Counted from the first letter of the stretch, positions 15,955-23,976 are shown. The stretch: DNA of 43,242 bases from CAYNLK01 sp964398055 (GCA_964398055.1 CAYNLK010000051.1:1-43242); one strand, 5' to 3'. Notes: generated from the letters alone by a model not told the origin. A program made the numbers and translations.

Positions 15955-16092
15955 GGGTCTGTCCAATTTTTTAGGTGACCGGCACTTCCAACTCATCCTG
16001 GCTTGGAATTGCAGTCAAATCGCCTTAATTTTTGCTCAGAAATCGTGGTGAAAGTGCCGGTCACCTTACCCACCTAAAATTCTGGACGCACC
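15955..16092. repeat. MITE-like element with terminal inverted repeats, family C copy 1
   Basis: Outer arms GGGTCTGTCCAATTTTTTAG and CTAAAATTCTGGACGCACC are imperfect complements. Inner arms AGGTGACCGGCACTT (15973-15987) and AAGTGCCGGTCACCT (16052-16066) are perfect. The outer arm is shared with 20027-20117, and the inner arm with 10229-10263 and, in variant form, 35328-35411. The rest of the 440-nt gap 15758-16197 holds only a promoter. Confidence 0.75.
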
Positions 16093-16109
16093 TGGAAGAA
16101 ATCTCCCCC

Positions 16110-16138
16110 TTGCCGCCTTGATTTAAGAATGATATACT
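16110..16138 (+). promoter_or_regulatory. Promoter of GNAT / GNAT / M20 operon
   Basis: TTGCCG (16110-16115), a 17-nt spacer and TATACT (16133-16138). The predicted leader is about 55 nt before the ATG at 16198. Confidence 0.55.
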
Positions 16139-16197
16139 TTGATCCAAGTTGGCTAAACCAATTGAGACTCAGTCTGCAATAATTTGTACAAGGCTCA

Positions 16198-17088
16198 ATG
16201 ATGGATATCAGAATCCGCCCTATCAACACATTGACTGATTTGCGTAAATGCCACGAGATTCAGCGGGCTACCTGGGGCTTTACTGATTTGATGGTTTTTC
16301 CCTATACCCAGCTTATCTCGGCGGCCCATAACGGCGGTGTTCTTTTAGGCGCATATGATGGCCTCGACCTGGTAGGTTTTGTCTACGGTTATTTGGGTAT
16401 GTCGGGGAAAAAGCTGTATCTGTTTTCGCAGCGGATGGGGGTGCTGCCGAATTATCAAAACCAGGGCATCGGCATGAAATTGAAGCTGGCTCAGCGGGAT
16501 CAGATGCTGCGCCAGGGTATTGATTTGATTGTGTGGACCTACGATCCTCTGCTGGGCAAAAACGCCACGCTCAATATCGAAAAACTCGGCGGAATCGTCC
16601 GCCATTATGCCCGCGACATCTATGGCGCCGTCAGTAATCCGCTGCAGATGGGTCTCTCGACCGATCGCTTTTTGCTGGAGTGGGAATTGTTGAGTGACCG
16701 CGTCCGCGAGCGGATCCGCAGCTCTGCGCCTCGGCCGCGGGCCGAAGATTGGCTCAAAGAGAAAAAATATCCCCTGGCCAATTACGTGGCCTGGGAAGAA
16801 GATTTACCGCGCCCGGTGGCAACCGACCTGGAACTGGAAGAAGAGGTGGTCTTGGTGCAGATCCCGCCTGATCTAAATGCTATCAAGCGGGTTAATTTGA
16901 GCCTGGCCCGCGGTTGGCGCGAATCCACTCGAGATATTTTTGAAACTTATTTTTGGCGTGGCTATGTGATCAACGGTTTTGCGCGTAGTATCACCCCACA
17001 AATGCCCAATATCTACCGGTTGGAGCGGGTTGTGTTACCCACCACCTCTGATTTTACTTCCTGGGTCAGCGGGGTTCACCCCGACTAA
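16198..17088 (+). CDS. GNAT superfamily acetyltransferase (COG3375-type)
   Basis: A 296-residue protein. The N-terminal 150 residues form a GNAT fold: IRPINTLTDLRKCHEIQRATWG, then MGVLPNYQNQGIGMKLKLAQR, with the acetyl-CoA pyrophosphate-binding Q-x-x-G-I-G loop. The segment DLIVWTYDPLLGKNATLNIEKLGG is typical of the COG3375 group of uncharacterised acetyltransferases. The C-terminal half is family-specific. The substrate is unknown. Two adjacent ATGs (16198 and 16201) are possible; AAGG lies 4 or 7 nt upstream. A second GNAT gene and a peptidase follow in the same direction. Confidence 0.85.
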   Translation: MMDIRIRPINTLTDLRKCHEIQRATWGFTDLMVFPYTQLISAAHNGGVLLGAYDGLDLVGFVYGYLGMSGKKLYLFSQRMGVLPNYQNQGIGMKLKLAQRDQMLRQGIDLIVWTYDPLLGKNATLNIEKLGGIVRHYARDIYGAVSNPLQMGLSTDRFLLEWELLSDRVRERIRSSAPRPRAEDWLKEKKYPLANYVAWEEDLPRPVATDLELEEEVVLVQIPPDLNAIKRVNLSLARGWRESTRDIFETYFWRGYVINGFARSITPQMPNIYRLERVVLPTTSDFTSWVSGVHPD

Positions 17089-17202
17089 TATAAAAATATC
17101 CGTAGATTACCAGCCTGGCTGGCCGGAGAAGAACCAATTTGGTCAGCCCGGTGGGCTGAGACAGATATGGCTTGTCTGGATAATAGCTAAAGGGATCCGT
17201 GG

Positions 17203-17760
17203 ATGAAGAAAAAAGTGATTGACCAACCTGCCCTTACCAAGCTGCACTTGGTACGTTTGGCCAGCCAGGCCGACCTGCCGCAGATTGCCCAGGTTGCCCG
17301 GATTACGTGGGAAGCAACCTATGACCGGACGATTGCGCCTGAAAATCGTCGCGAATTCTTGACCCGGGCTTATAAACCCGAAAACCTGGCCGAAGGCATT
17401 GACGCGCCCGGCCATTGGTTCTATGTAGCCGAAGTCGAGGATGAGATCGTTGGATTTGGTCATTTTTTACAGCGTTACCATCCTACCCAATTACGGGCCG
17501 AGTTAGTGCGGCTTTATGTCTTGCCCCCGTTTCAACACATTGGCATCGGTACAGATATTTTGAAAACCGGCTTTGCTGCGCTGGCTGAGGCTGGCTTTGA
17601 GCAATGTTTTGTGTCGGTGCAGAGTTCTAATACGGCGGCCAGAAAATTTTATGAGCGGCACGGTTTTACCTTTCAGCGTAGTCATGGCCAGTTCCTGGGA
17701 ACTCAAATCATCACCTTAGCCGAATACGTCCGCGTGATCAACGGAGCAGATTTAGCCTGA
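17203..17760 (+). CDS. GNAT family N-acetyltransferase
   Basis: A 185-residue single-domain GNAT enzyme. The acetyl-CoA motif is LYVLPPFQHIGIGTDILKTG (about residues 105-124), followed by the C-terminal block VSVQSSNTAARKFYERHGF that is typical of RimI-like small-molecule or peptide acetyltransferases. The substrate is unknown. The stop TGA overlaps the next gene's ATG as TGATG, so translation of the M20 peptidase is probably coupled to this gene. That makes an acetylated peptide or amino-acid conjugate a reasonable shared theme, by inference only. Confidence 0.87.
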   Translation: MKKKVIDQPALTKLHLVRLASQADLPQIAQVARITWEATYDRTIAPENRREFLTRAYKPENLAEGIDAPGHWFYVAEVEDEIVGFGHFLQRYHPTQLRAELVRLYVLPPFQHIGIGTDILKTGFAALAEAGFEQCFVSVQSSNTAARKFYERHGFTFQRSHGQFLGTQIITLAEYVRVINGADLA

Positions 17761-18890
17761 TGAGTCAAATTCTGGCTTACCTCCAAAGTCAACAACCGGC
17801 GATGGTTGAAATGTTGGCCCAATGGGTCAACCACGACTCACCCACTTTCAATAAAGCAGCTGTGGACAGCATGGGCCAGATGATCGTGAATGCCTTTGTT
17901 GAAACCGGGGCCAGCTTAACGGCTGTGCATCCGCAGACCGAACTGGGTAACCATTATACGCTGACTTACGGTCAGGGCGGCCGGCAGATCTTGTTGCTGT
18001 GCCATTTTGACACCGTGTGGCCGCTGGGCGAGGCCCACAAGCGTCCCTTTACCATCGCAAACGGCCGCGGCCTGGGGCCGGGCGTCCACGATATGAAGGG
18101 CGGAATCGTTATTGGCCTGTTTGCTCTCAAGGCCCTTCAACACCTGGGCCGGCAGCCTCGCGGCAAATTGGTCTTCCTACTGACCGGGGATGAAGAGATC
18201 GGCAGCCCCACATCGCGAGCGTTAATTGAAGCTGAAGGCAAAAAAAGCCAAACCTGCCTGGTTTTGGAGGGTTCCCGGGGTGGGCCGCTGACCACCTGGC
18301 GCAAGGGGGTGGGTCGATTTGACCTGACCATTACCGGCGTGCCGGCTCACTCCGGCATCGAGCCGGAAAAAGGGGTCAGCGCCATCGAGGAGTTGGCCCG
18401 CCAGATTCAGGCTTTGCACGCTATGACTGATCTTGAGCGGGGGATCACGGTGAATGTGGGGGTCATTGCCGGCGGCGAGCGACCCAACATTGTCGCTCGC
18501 CAGGCTCGGGCTGAGATCGATCTGCGGGTGATGAGCCGCGCCGACGGCGAGGAATTTAGCCAAAAAATTCTCGGATTACAGCCGTACCTTCCCGGCTGCC
18601 GGCTGGAAGTGACGGGTGGCCTCAATCGTTGGCCGTTTGAGGAGACGCCCGCCGGGTTGGCCCTGTTTGAACAGGCTCGGGCGATTGCCAACCGTCTGGG
18701 TTTTGACGTGGGCAAAATCGGCTCCGGCGGCGGCAGCGACGGCAATTTTGTGGCCGCCCTGGGCGTACCTACTCTGGACGGCCTCGGCTCGCTGGGCGGT
18801 GGGGCTCATGCCCTGACCGAGTACACCGAGCTGGATGCCCTGCCGCTCCGGGCGGCCCTGCTGGCAGAACTGTTAACCAGCCTGGCCTAG
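17760..18890 (+). CDS. M20 family metallopeptidase, carboxypeptidase G2-like
   Basis: A 376-residue di-zinc M20 peptidase. Metal-site motifs are in order: LCHFDTVWP (His82), GVHDMKGG (bridging Asp), LTGDEEIGS (catalytic Glu), and near the end GGGSDGNF. The lid/dimerisation domain in the middle contains the usual GVPAHSGIEP. The family hydrolyses C-terminal glutamate or N-acyl amino acids; CPG2-like members act on N-acylated glutamates. No signal peptide, so it is cytoplasmic. It is translationally coupled to the GNAT gene and overlaps the end of the convergent rnhB by 4 nt. Confidence 0.92.
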   Translation: MSQILAYLQSQQPAMVEMLAQWVNHDSPTFNKAAVDSMGQMIVNAFVETGASLTAVHPQTELGNHYTLTYGQGGRQILLLCHFDTVWPLGEAHKRPFTIANGRGLGPGVHDMKGGIVIGLFALKALQHLGRQPRGKLVFLLTGDEEIGSPTSRALIEAEGKKSQTCLVLEGSRGGPLTTWRKGVGRFDLTITGVPAHSGIEPEKGVSAIEELARQIQALHAMTDLERGITVNVGVIAGGERPNIVARQARAEIDLRVMSRADGEEFSQKILGLQPYLPGCRLEVTGGLNRWPFEETPAGLALFEQARAIANRLGFDVGKIGSGGGSDGNFVAALGVPTLDGLGSLGGGAHALTEYTELDALPLRAALLAELLTSLA

Positions 18891-19549
18891 CTCTGGGCTG
18901 TCCGGGTCAGTTCCAAAAGCTGTAGTGGTTCGTAACTTAGCCGGTGCAACGGACACGGCCCCAATTGGGCCAGGGCAGCCTGGTGGGCTTTGGTGCCGTA
19001 GCCCTTGTGCCGCTCGAAGGCGTAGCCGGGGTATTGGGCGCTGTACGCCAGCATCAGCCGGTCCCGAGTTACTTTGGCGACGATCGAGGCGGCCGCCACG
19101 GTCAGGGAGATACAGTCGGCTTTGGAAAAGGCAGTTTGCGGTAGATTTATCGAGGGTAACTTGAGGTGATCGATCAATAAATAGTCGGGAGTCGGCTTTA
19201 GCCCGGCCAATGCCTGCCGCATGGCATAACGGGTAGCGCCAATCACATTGCGTTCATCGACCATCTCCGCCGGCGCAATCCCCACTGCTGTAGCTACGGC
19301 GGTTTGTTGGATCAATTCAAAGAATTGCACTCGCTGCGCCGTGGTTAATTTTTTGGAGTCGTTCACCCCAATGAGCGTGTTGGCCGTCGCCAGGCGGTCC
19401 AACGGCAAAATAACGGCCGCGGCCACTACCGGGCCGGCCCAGGCGCCGCGGCCGGCTTCATCCAGACCCGCCACAAAACGATAGCCCTGCGCCAGCAGGG
19501 CTATTTCTTTGTCCAACGTTGGCCAACTTGATTGGTTTAAGGGTGACAT
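18887..19549 (-). CDS. rnhB: Ribonuclease HII
   Basis: A 220-residue RNase HII, which removes ribonucleotides and RNA from RNA-DNA hybrids. The active-site motif GLDEAGRGAWAGP (Asp-Glu at about residues 30-31) is near the N-terminus. NDSKKLT, the carboxylate-containing DYLLIDHLKLP, ADCISLTVAAASIVAKVTRD and the terminal HKGYGTKAH follow. It begins just 4 nt after the rplS stop, in the common trmD-rplS-rnhB order. The ribosome-binding site is weak, so coupling to rplS is likely. Length is normal. Confidence 0.95.
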   Translation of the reverse strand: MSPLNQSSWPTLDKEIALLAQGYRFVAGLDEAGRGAWAGPVVAAAVILPLDRLATANTLIGVNDSKKLTTAQRVQFFELIQQTAVATAVGIAPAEMVDERNVIGATRYAMRQALAGLKPTPDYLLIDHLKLPSINLPQTAFSKADCISLTVAAASIVAKVTRDRLMLAYSAQYPGYAFERHKGYGTKAHQAALAQLGPCPLHRLSYEPLQLLELTRTAQS

Positions 19550-19553
19550 GAAC

Positions 19554-19910
19554 TCAGGAAAGGCGTTTTTCTTTCAGCCGGGCCGACTTGCCGCTGCGCT
19601 CCCGCAGGTAATAGAGCTTGGCCCGGCGTACTTTGGCGTGGCGCAACACCTCGATCTTTTCGATCCGAGGCGAATGGAAAAGAAAGGTCCGTTCCACCCC
19701 AATGCCGTGGGCCGCAATCCGGCGGACGGTGAACAGTCGATTCATCCCCCCGCCTTTAAGGCCGATGACGACACCCTGAAAAACCTGTATTCGCTCGCGG
19801 TTACCTTCGACGATGCGCAGGTGAACGTTAACAGTATCACCCGGTTGGATATCCGGTCGATCTTCGGTGAGTTGTTCAGTCGATTGGATCAGATCAATGC
19901 CGTGAGCCAT
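19554..19910 (-). CDS. rplS: 50S ribosomal protein L19
   Basis: A 118-residue L19, a protein at the 30S-50S interface. Recognisable segments are IQPGDTVNVHLRIVEGNRER, QVFQGVVIGLKGGG, FTVRRIAAHGIGVERTFLFH, and the basic C-terminus KVRRAKLYYLRERSGKSARL. A GAGGTAGG ribosome-binding site precedes the ATG. It is separated from trmD by a 228-nt spacer containing a palindromic element; in most bacteria these genes are closely spaced. Confidence 0.97.
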   Translation of the reverse strand: MAHGIDLIQSTEQLTEDRPDIQPGDTVNVHLRIVEGNRERIQVFQGVVIGLKGGGMNRLFTVRRIAAHGIGVERTFLFHSPRIEKIEVLRHAKVRRAKLYYLRERSGKSARLKEKRLS

Positions 19911-20026
19911 ATTTCCTACCTCAAATAAGTTGGGTTTAGCTTATCTACCAAAAAAGAGCAGGCCCTCTTGCCGCCCGCCAGACACAAAAAGAAATTATAC
20001 CACAATTGCCAAGATAAGGTCAAACA

Positions 20027-20117
20027 GGGTACGTCCCAAATTTTGGAAAGCACAGGGGGGAACGGGGGGACACCCCCCGAAATCCCCCCGGTCTGTCCTA
20101 AAATCTGGGACAGACCC
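20027..20117. repeat. MITE-like element, family C copy 2, with poly-G/C core
   Basis: Left arm GGGTACGTCCCAAATTTTGG and right arm CCTAAAATCTGGGACAGACC are imperfect complements. The core is alternating G-runs and C-runs (GGGGGGAACGGGGGG then CCCCCCGAAATCCCCCC). It sits between trmD and rplS, inside a normally tight operon. The termini match the outer arms of 15955-16092. Confidence 0.75.
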
Positions 20118-20138
20118 GTCAAACAAGAGCGGATTTTT

Positions 20139-20918
20139 CTACGAATTCTGCTCATCCTTTGGCGGCAATCCGGCCAAAAATTTCCGGTCGGCCTCGGACA
20201 AATTGGCCTCAACCAGTAAGTCGGGGCGACGAGCCAGGGTGCGGAGCAAAGATTGCTGCCGGCGCCACTCGGCCAGTTTGGCGTGGTGGCCAGATAGGAG
20301 TATCTCGGGGACCTGCCGGCCGCGATAGTCGGCCGGGCGGGTGTAATGGGGATACTCCAGCAACCCGTCGGCATGGGAGTCTTTGGCGGCGGCTTCAGGA
20401 TCGCCCAGCACGCCGGGGATAAGCCGGGTCACCACGTCGACCAGGACCATAGCCGCAATTTCACCCCCGGATAAGACGTAATCGCCAATAGAGATTTCGT
20501 CGGTAGCCAGCAGTTCCCGCACCCGCTCATCAACTCCCTCATAGCGGCCGCAAATCAACACCAGTCGTTCCTGGGTTGCCAGCTCACGGGCGATACTCTG
20601 CTTGAGCAGCCGGCCCTGCGGGGTGAGTAAGATAATTGGGGGATAGCCCTGTGCCAGTAGGGGTTGATACCCGGCCTGGGGAATTTCAACCTGGAGCACG
20701 CCCTCCACGGCGTTGAAGATCGGTTCCGGTTTTATCACCATACCCCCGCCGCCGCCATAGGGCGTATCGTCGGTGACGCGGTGTTTGCCAGGAGCGTAAT
20801 CACGGATGTTATGCAGTTCAATGTGAACATTTCCCATTGCCCGCGCCCGGCCAATGATGGTGGCATCGAACACCCCGGCAAACATTTCCGGGAAAAGGGT
20901 CAAAATATCAAAGCGCAT
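20139..20918 (-). CDS. trmD: tRNA (guanine-37-N1)-methyltransferase
   Basis: A 259-residue SPOUT-class methyltransferase that adds m1G37 and so prevents frameshifting. The N-terminus FDILTLFPEMFAGVF, DDTPYGGGGGMVIKPEPI, the trefoil-knot SAM-binding segments LICGRYEGVDERV and DEISIGDYVLSGGE, and the C-terminal RPADYRGRQVPEILLSGHH are all present. A perfect TATAAT lies only six bases upstream of the ATG and no Shine-Dalgarno is visible, so the mRNA is probably leaderless. rpsP and rimM are not upstream, so the usual ribosomal operon is split. Confidence 0.96.
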   Translation of the reverse strand: MRFDILTLFPEMFAGVFDATIIGRARAMGNVHIELHNIRDYAPGKHRVTDDTPYGGGGGMVIKPEPIFNAVEGVLQVEIPQAGYQPLLAQGYPPIILLTPQGRLLKQSIARELATQERLVLICGRYEGVDERVRELLATDEISIGDYVLSGGEIAAMVLVDVVTRLIPGVLGDPEAAAKDSHADGLLEYPHYTRPADYRGRQVPEILLSGHHAKLAEWRRQQSLLRTLARRPDLLVEANLSEADRKFLAGLPPKDEQNS

Positions 20919-20924
20919 AAGCTG

Positions 20925-20930
20925 ATTATA
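20925..20930 (-). promoter_or_regulatory. -10 box of trmD, leaderless start
   Basis: TATAAT on the minus strand ends six bases before the trmD ATG. TTGCTC lies 18 nt upstream as a moderate -35. Transcription should start at or beside the A of the ATG. Confidence 0.55.
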
Positions 20931-20975
20931 ACACCGTCAAACTTTAACGAGCAATTGGAATCGTTCCCAATCTTA

Positions 20976-21004
20976 TTGCAATCTAACATAACATATGCTA
21001 AACT
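20976..21004 (+). promoter_or_regulatory. Promoter of L,D-transpeptidase gene
   Basis: TTGCAA (20976-20981), a 17-nt spacer and TAAACT (20999-21004). The predicted 5' leader is about 115 nt and contains a palindrome at 21091-21110. Confidence 0.5.
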
Positions 21005-21090
21005 ATTCACACTCCTCTGTGGAGAGTTCTCGGAAAGTAGTCAAGTGACAACAGGCAAAACGGAACACGCATCACACACCGGTTCCGTTA

Positions 21091-21110
21091 ATCGTTAGGT
21101 AACTAACGAT
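21091..21110. promoter_or_regulatory. Palindrome in the 5' leader of the L,D-transpeptidase gene
   Basis: ATCGTTAG-GTAA-CTAACGAT is a perfect 8-bp inverted repeat ending 18 nt before the ATG and followed by TTTCTTAA. It could be an operator or an RNA hairpin that affects translation. No typical Shine-Dalgarno follows it. Confidence 0.4.
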
Positions 21111-21128
21111 TTTCTTAACCCAATCAGT

Positions 21129-22424
21129 ATGGTCGAAAGCAAACCCAGCCGTTTGGCAGAAGAATTACGTTTAGGTATCGAGGCTGCCCGGGCCGGTAAC
21201 GACAAGGTCGCCAGGGTTCATCTGATCACCGTTCTAAAACAGGACCCCGAGAATATTCCGGCCATGCTCTGGCTGGCCTTTGTGTTGCCTTCCCCCGCCG
21301 ATACCATCCGGGTGCTGGAGCGGGTGCTAACCCTGCAGCCAAACAATGAGCGCGCCAAAGGCGGGATTCGCTGGGCCAGGGCTCGTTTGGGGCAGGAACC
21401 TGATATACCTGAGGTCGAAAGGCGCGCCGGGGCCGGCAAGAGCGCCGCTGCTGCGGCCAGGTCTCGCACCGATGAGGCCTCCATTCGCCAACAGTTGCTG
21501 TCGGGTAAAGTTCAAAAGCAGGCCAAGAAGGGCGTATTGGCTCATCGGGCTCGCCGCAACATCCGGCCGCTGGTGGTGATTATTTTATTGACCAGCGTGC
21601 TGGGCTTTGCCGCTATTGGCGTGGGCGCCCTGGCGCTAGTTCCCCCTGACACATTGGCTGCCTGGTGGCCGGTCGCCTCTAGTGACCTGGAGACCGAGGC
21701 CGTCACGGCCATCAACCAAGGTAATAGCGACTTAACCCCGGCCACGACGAATCATCCATTGGCCAGACCTGTCAGCCTGGCGGCGCAGTCTGACACGCTG
21801 GTGCTGCAACCGGCCCGGTCGGATGGATTAGGGGTAGCTGTAACTGGCCCGGAAACAAAGGTTGAGCAAACGGAGCCGGCAGCCGGGCTATTCATTCAAC
21901 CCCTGGCGTCTGGCTTTGGCTCAATTGAACCGTCTGCCTTGATTGGCCCGGCTTTGACGGGTGAGGTTGCTTTGCCCCGGCCGGGTGATCATGTGGTTCT
22001 GGCTCATCAGCCCGCCTACCCCGGTGAAAAGTGGATCGAGGTCAATTTGACTGCTCAACAGGTAACTGCCTGGCAAGGCGACGTGCCGGTTTTTACCTTT
22101 GCCGCCTCCACCGGTTTACCCAATACCCCCACCGTAACCGGCAAATATCACATTTATTGGAAATTGGAAAAAGCGCTGATGACCGGCCCCGGTTACTACC
22201 TGCCGGAAGTACCCTACACCATGTATTTCTACGGCGGGTATGGCCTCCACGGCACCTACTGGCACAATAACTTCGGCCAGCCCATGAGCCACGGCTGCGT
22301 TAACCTGGAGACCGGTAATGCCCAGAAGCTATTTGAGTGGGCCGATCCGGTGATCCCTAGCGGCCAAACGCAGGTGACGGCCTCGGCTGATAACCCCGGT
22401 ACGCTGGTGGTTGTCCATCAGTAG
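21129..22424 (+). CDS. Membrane-anchored L,D-transpeptidase (YkuD) with TPR-like N-terminus
   Basis: A 431-residue protein. Residues 1-95 are a TPR-like module (IEAARAGNDKVARVHLITVL, RVLERVLTLQPNNERAK). After a basic linker a single membrane helix spans about 146-168, and the rest should be outside the cell. The YkuD domain (about 300-415) starts KWIEVNLTAQQVTAWQGD and ends with the catalytic block HGTYWHNNF ... MSHGCVNL, where Cys390 is the nucleophile. It should form 3-3 cross-links or attach proteins to peptidoglycan, or act on another wall polymer. The intracellular TPR resembles the N-terminus of the protein at 35730-37181. A perfect palindrome follows the stop. Confidence 0.88.
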   Translation: MVESKPSRLAEELRLGIEAARAGNDKVARVHLITVLKQDPENIPAMLWLAFVLPSPADTIRVLERVLTLQPNNERAKGGIRWARARLGQEPDIPEVERRAGAGKSAAAAARSRTDEASIRQQLLSGKVQKQAKKGVLAHRARRNIRPLVVIILLTSVLGFAAIGVGALALVPPDTLAAWWPVASSDLETEAVTAINQGNSDLTPATTNHPLARPVSLAAQSDTLVLQPARSDGLGVAVTGPETKVEQTEPAAGLFIQPLASGFGSIEPSALIGPALTGEVALPRPGDHVVLAHQPAYPGEKWIEVNLTAQQVTAWQGDVPVFTFAASTGLPNTPTVTGKYHIYWKLEKALMTGPGYYLPEVPYTMYFYGGYGLHGTYWHNNFGQPMSHGCVNLETGNAQKLFEWADPVIPSGQTQVTASADNPGTLVVVHQ

Positions 22425-22442
22425 TAGCTGCCATGGCTTTTT

Positions 22443-22472
22443 CTCGTTCCCAAACTATAGTTTGGGAACGAG
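22443..22472. terminator. Perfect 30-bp palindrome after L,D-transpeptidase, family D
   Basis: CTCGTTCCCAAACTA and its exact reverse complement. A near-identical palindrome follows the next gene at 23977-24011, so the pair brackets the DsbA-cyclophilin gene. It probably works as a transcript terminator but has no T-run. Confidence 0.65.
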
Positions 22473-22492
22473 CGTAGATTATCCCCAAAAAT

Positions 22493-22520
22493 TTGTCTTG
22501 TATCAAGCTCAAGGTACAAT
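22493..22520 (+). promoter_or_regulatory. Promoter of the DsbA-cyclophilin gene
   Basis: TTGTCT (22493-22498), a 16-nt spacer and TACAAT (22515-22520), downstream of the palindrome and about 105 nt before the ATG. Confidence 0.45.
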
Positions 22521-22626
22521 GTCCTGCATGACTCAACGGTGAGTGTGTTGCAACGACCGGCATCGGTACCACCCCAAACAGCGATTTGTGTTGCTGCAAT
22601 CAATTACCCTATCTACAGGAGGAGAA

Positions 22627-23961
22627 ATGTTAAAACATATTTGGTTGCCCCGGCTGCTGCTCTGGGGGCTAACCGGCTTATTGTTGGCTGGTTTGACCCT
22701 GGCGGCTTGCGGCGGCGCAGCAGAACCAACCCCAGAACAAAGTATGGCTCCTGCCCAATCTGAAGCGACCAGCGAGGTTGAAGCGGTGGCCCAGGCTGAG
22801 CCGGCCACGGCGGAGCCAACGACCGCGGTCGGTCAAATGGAGGATGCAGCTAAAGCTGCCGTCGAGTGTGAGACGGTTGACATTCCCGACAATACTCGCA
22901 TCGCTGCCGCGGCTGAGGGCGAGTGGTCCAAAGGGCCGGCCGATGCGCCGGTCACCCTGATCGAGTATGGCGACTTTCAGTGACCGGGCTGCGCCGGTAT
23001 CTCTCCCGTGGTGGAGAGACTCAAACAAGCTTATGGCGACGAGCTGCGGGTGGTCTATCGCCATTTCCCGCTCATCACGATTCACGATAAAGCTCAAATC
23101 ACCTCTGAAGCGGCCGAAGCAGCCGGGGCCCAGGGTAAGTTCTGGGAGATGCATGACCTCATATACGAACGCCAACGGGATTGGAACTCCACGCCCGAGG
23201 CGGAGATGATCGATCTGCTGGTCGGTTACGCCGAGGAAGTTGGTGTAGACGATCTTGATCGGTTCAGGACAGAGTTAGAAGAAGACATGTACGCCGACAA
23301 AGTGCTGGCCGAATACGAGGCAGCCATCGCCGCCGGCCTGGGCGGGACGCCCACGTTTGTGGTCAATCAGGTTGAATTTCCTTCCCAGGCTTTTGGCTTA
23401 TCTTATAAGGGGCTGGATATCTTCATTAAACTGATGAAACTGCGCGAGAGCTGGTTTGCCGCAGGTCCGGAGCAGGTCATCGACCCCGACAAAGAGTACA
23501 TTGCCACCATCGAGACCGACAAGGGCGATATCGTTATCGAACTTTTTCCTGACACGGCGCCGGTCAATGTCAACAGCTTTGTTTTCTTGGCCCAGAATGG
23601 CTGGTATAAAGGCGTCACGTTCCACCGGGTTTTGCCGGGCTTTGTGGCCCAGGGCGGCGACCCGACCGGGACCGGGGTGGGTTTTCCCGGCTACCGCTGC
23701 GGCGATGAGGTTACCCCCACCCGCACTTTTGACCAGGCCGGCCTGGTGTCGCTGGCCAACAGCGGCCCCAACACCAACGGCGGCCAATTCTTTATCACCT
23801 TCGATGCGGTGCCGCAGCTAAACCCGAATTTCACCATCATTGGCCGGGTGATCGAGGGGATGGACGTGGCTGAAGAATTGACTCCGCGCGACCCGCAGCA
23901 GAACCCGGATGCTATGCCCGGTGACCGGATCATCGACATCAAGATCGAAGAAAAAAGTTAG
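22627..23961 (+). CDS. Candidate selenoprotein: lipoprotein with DsbA-like thioredoxin domain (UxxC) fused to cyclophilin PPIase
   Basis: Reading through one in-frame TGA (22981-22983) gives a 444-residue protein. It starts 4 nt after AGGAGGAG. A signal helix ends in lipobox LAAC (Cys28), then an acidic Ala/Glu/Pro/Thr linker. The DsbA/thioredoxin domain spans about residues 95-280: PVTLIEYGDFQ, TGA at codon 119, PGC (Cys122), and GGTPTFVVN with cis-Pro242. A cyclophilin domain spans about 291-443 (IETDKGDIVIELFPDTAP, FHRVLPGFVAQGGDPTGTG, NGGQFFITF). The TGA falls exactly on the first Cys of the usual CPxC, giving U-P-G-C, and a SECIS-like hairpin lies just downstream. The protein would act outside the membrane in thiol-disulphide exchange and proline isomerisation. 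The alternatives are a nonsense mutation or a sequence error. Selenocysteine machinery genes are not in the window. Confidence 0.8.
23000..23019 (+). promoter_or_regulatory. SECIS-like hairpin downstream of in-frame TGA
   Basis: TCTCTCC (23000-23006) and GGAGAGA (23013-23019) form a perfect 7-bp stem closing a six-base loop CGTGGT. The loop begins 24 nt after the TGA. Bacterial SECIS elements lie inside the coding region right after the UGA, with the apical loop some 16-37 nt away and a G in the first two loop positions; this hairpin satisfies both. It is read from sequence, not folded computationally. Confidence 0.65.
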
Positions 23962-23976
23962 CCAAACTTGATTTTT

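Noticed and set aside
22543..22983. Treating the DsbA-cyclophilin locus as two separate genes, one ending at the TGA and one starting at GTG 23008
   Set aside because: The split would cut through the redox motif, the GTG has no ribosome-binding site of its own, and the downstream part lacks a signal although it is an extracytoplasmic-type domain.
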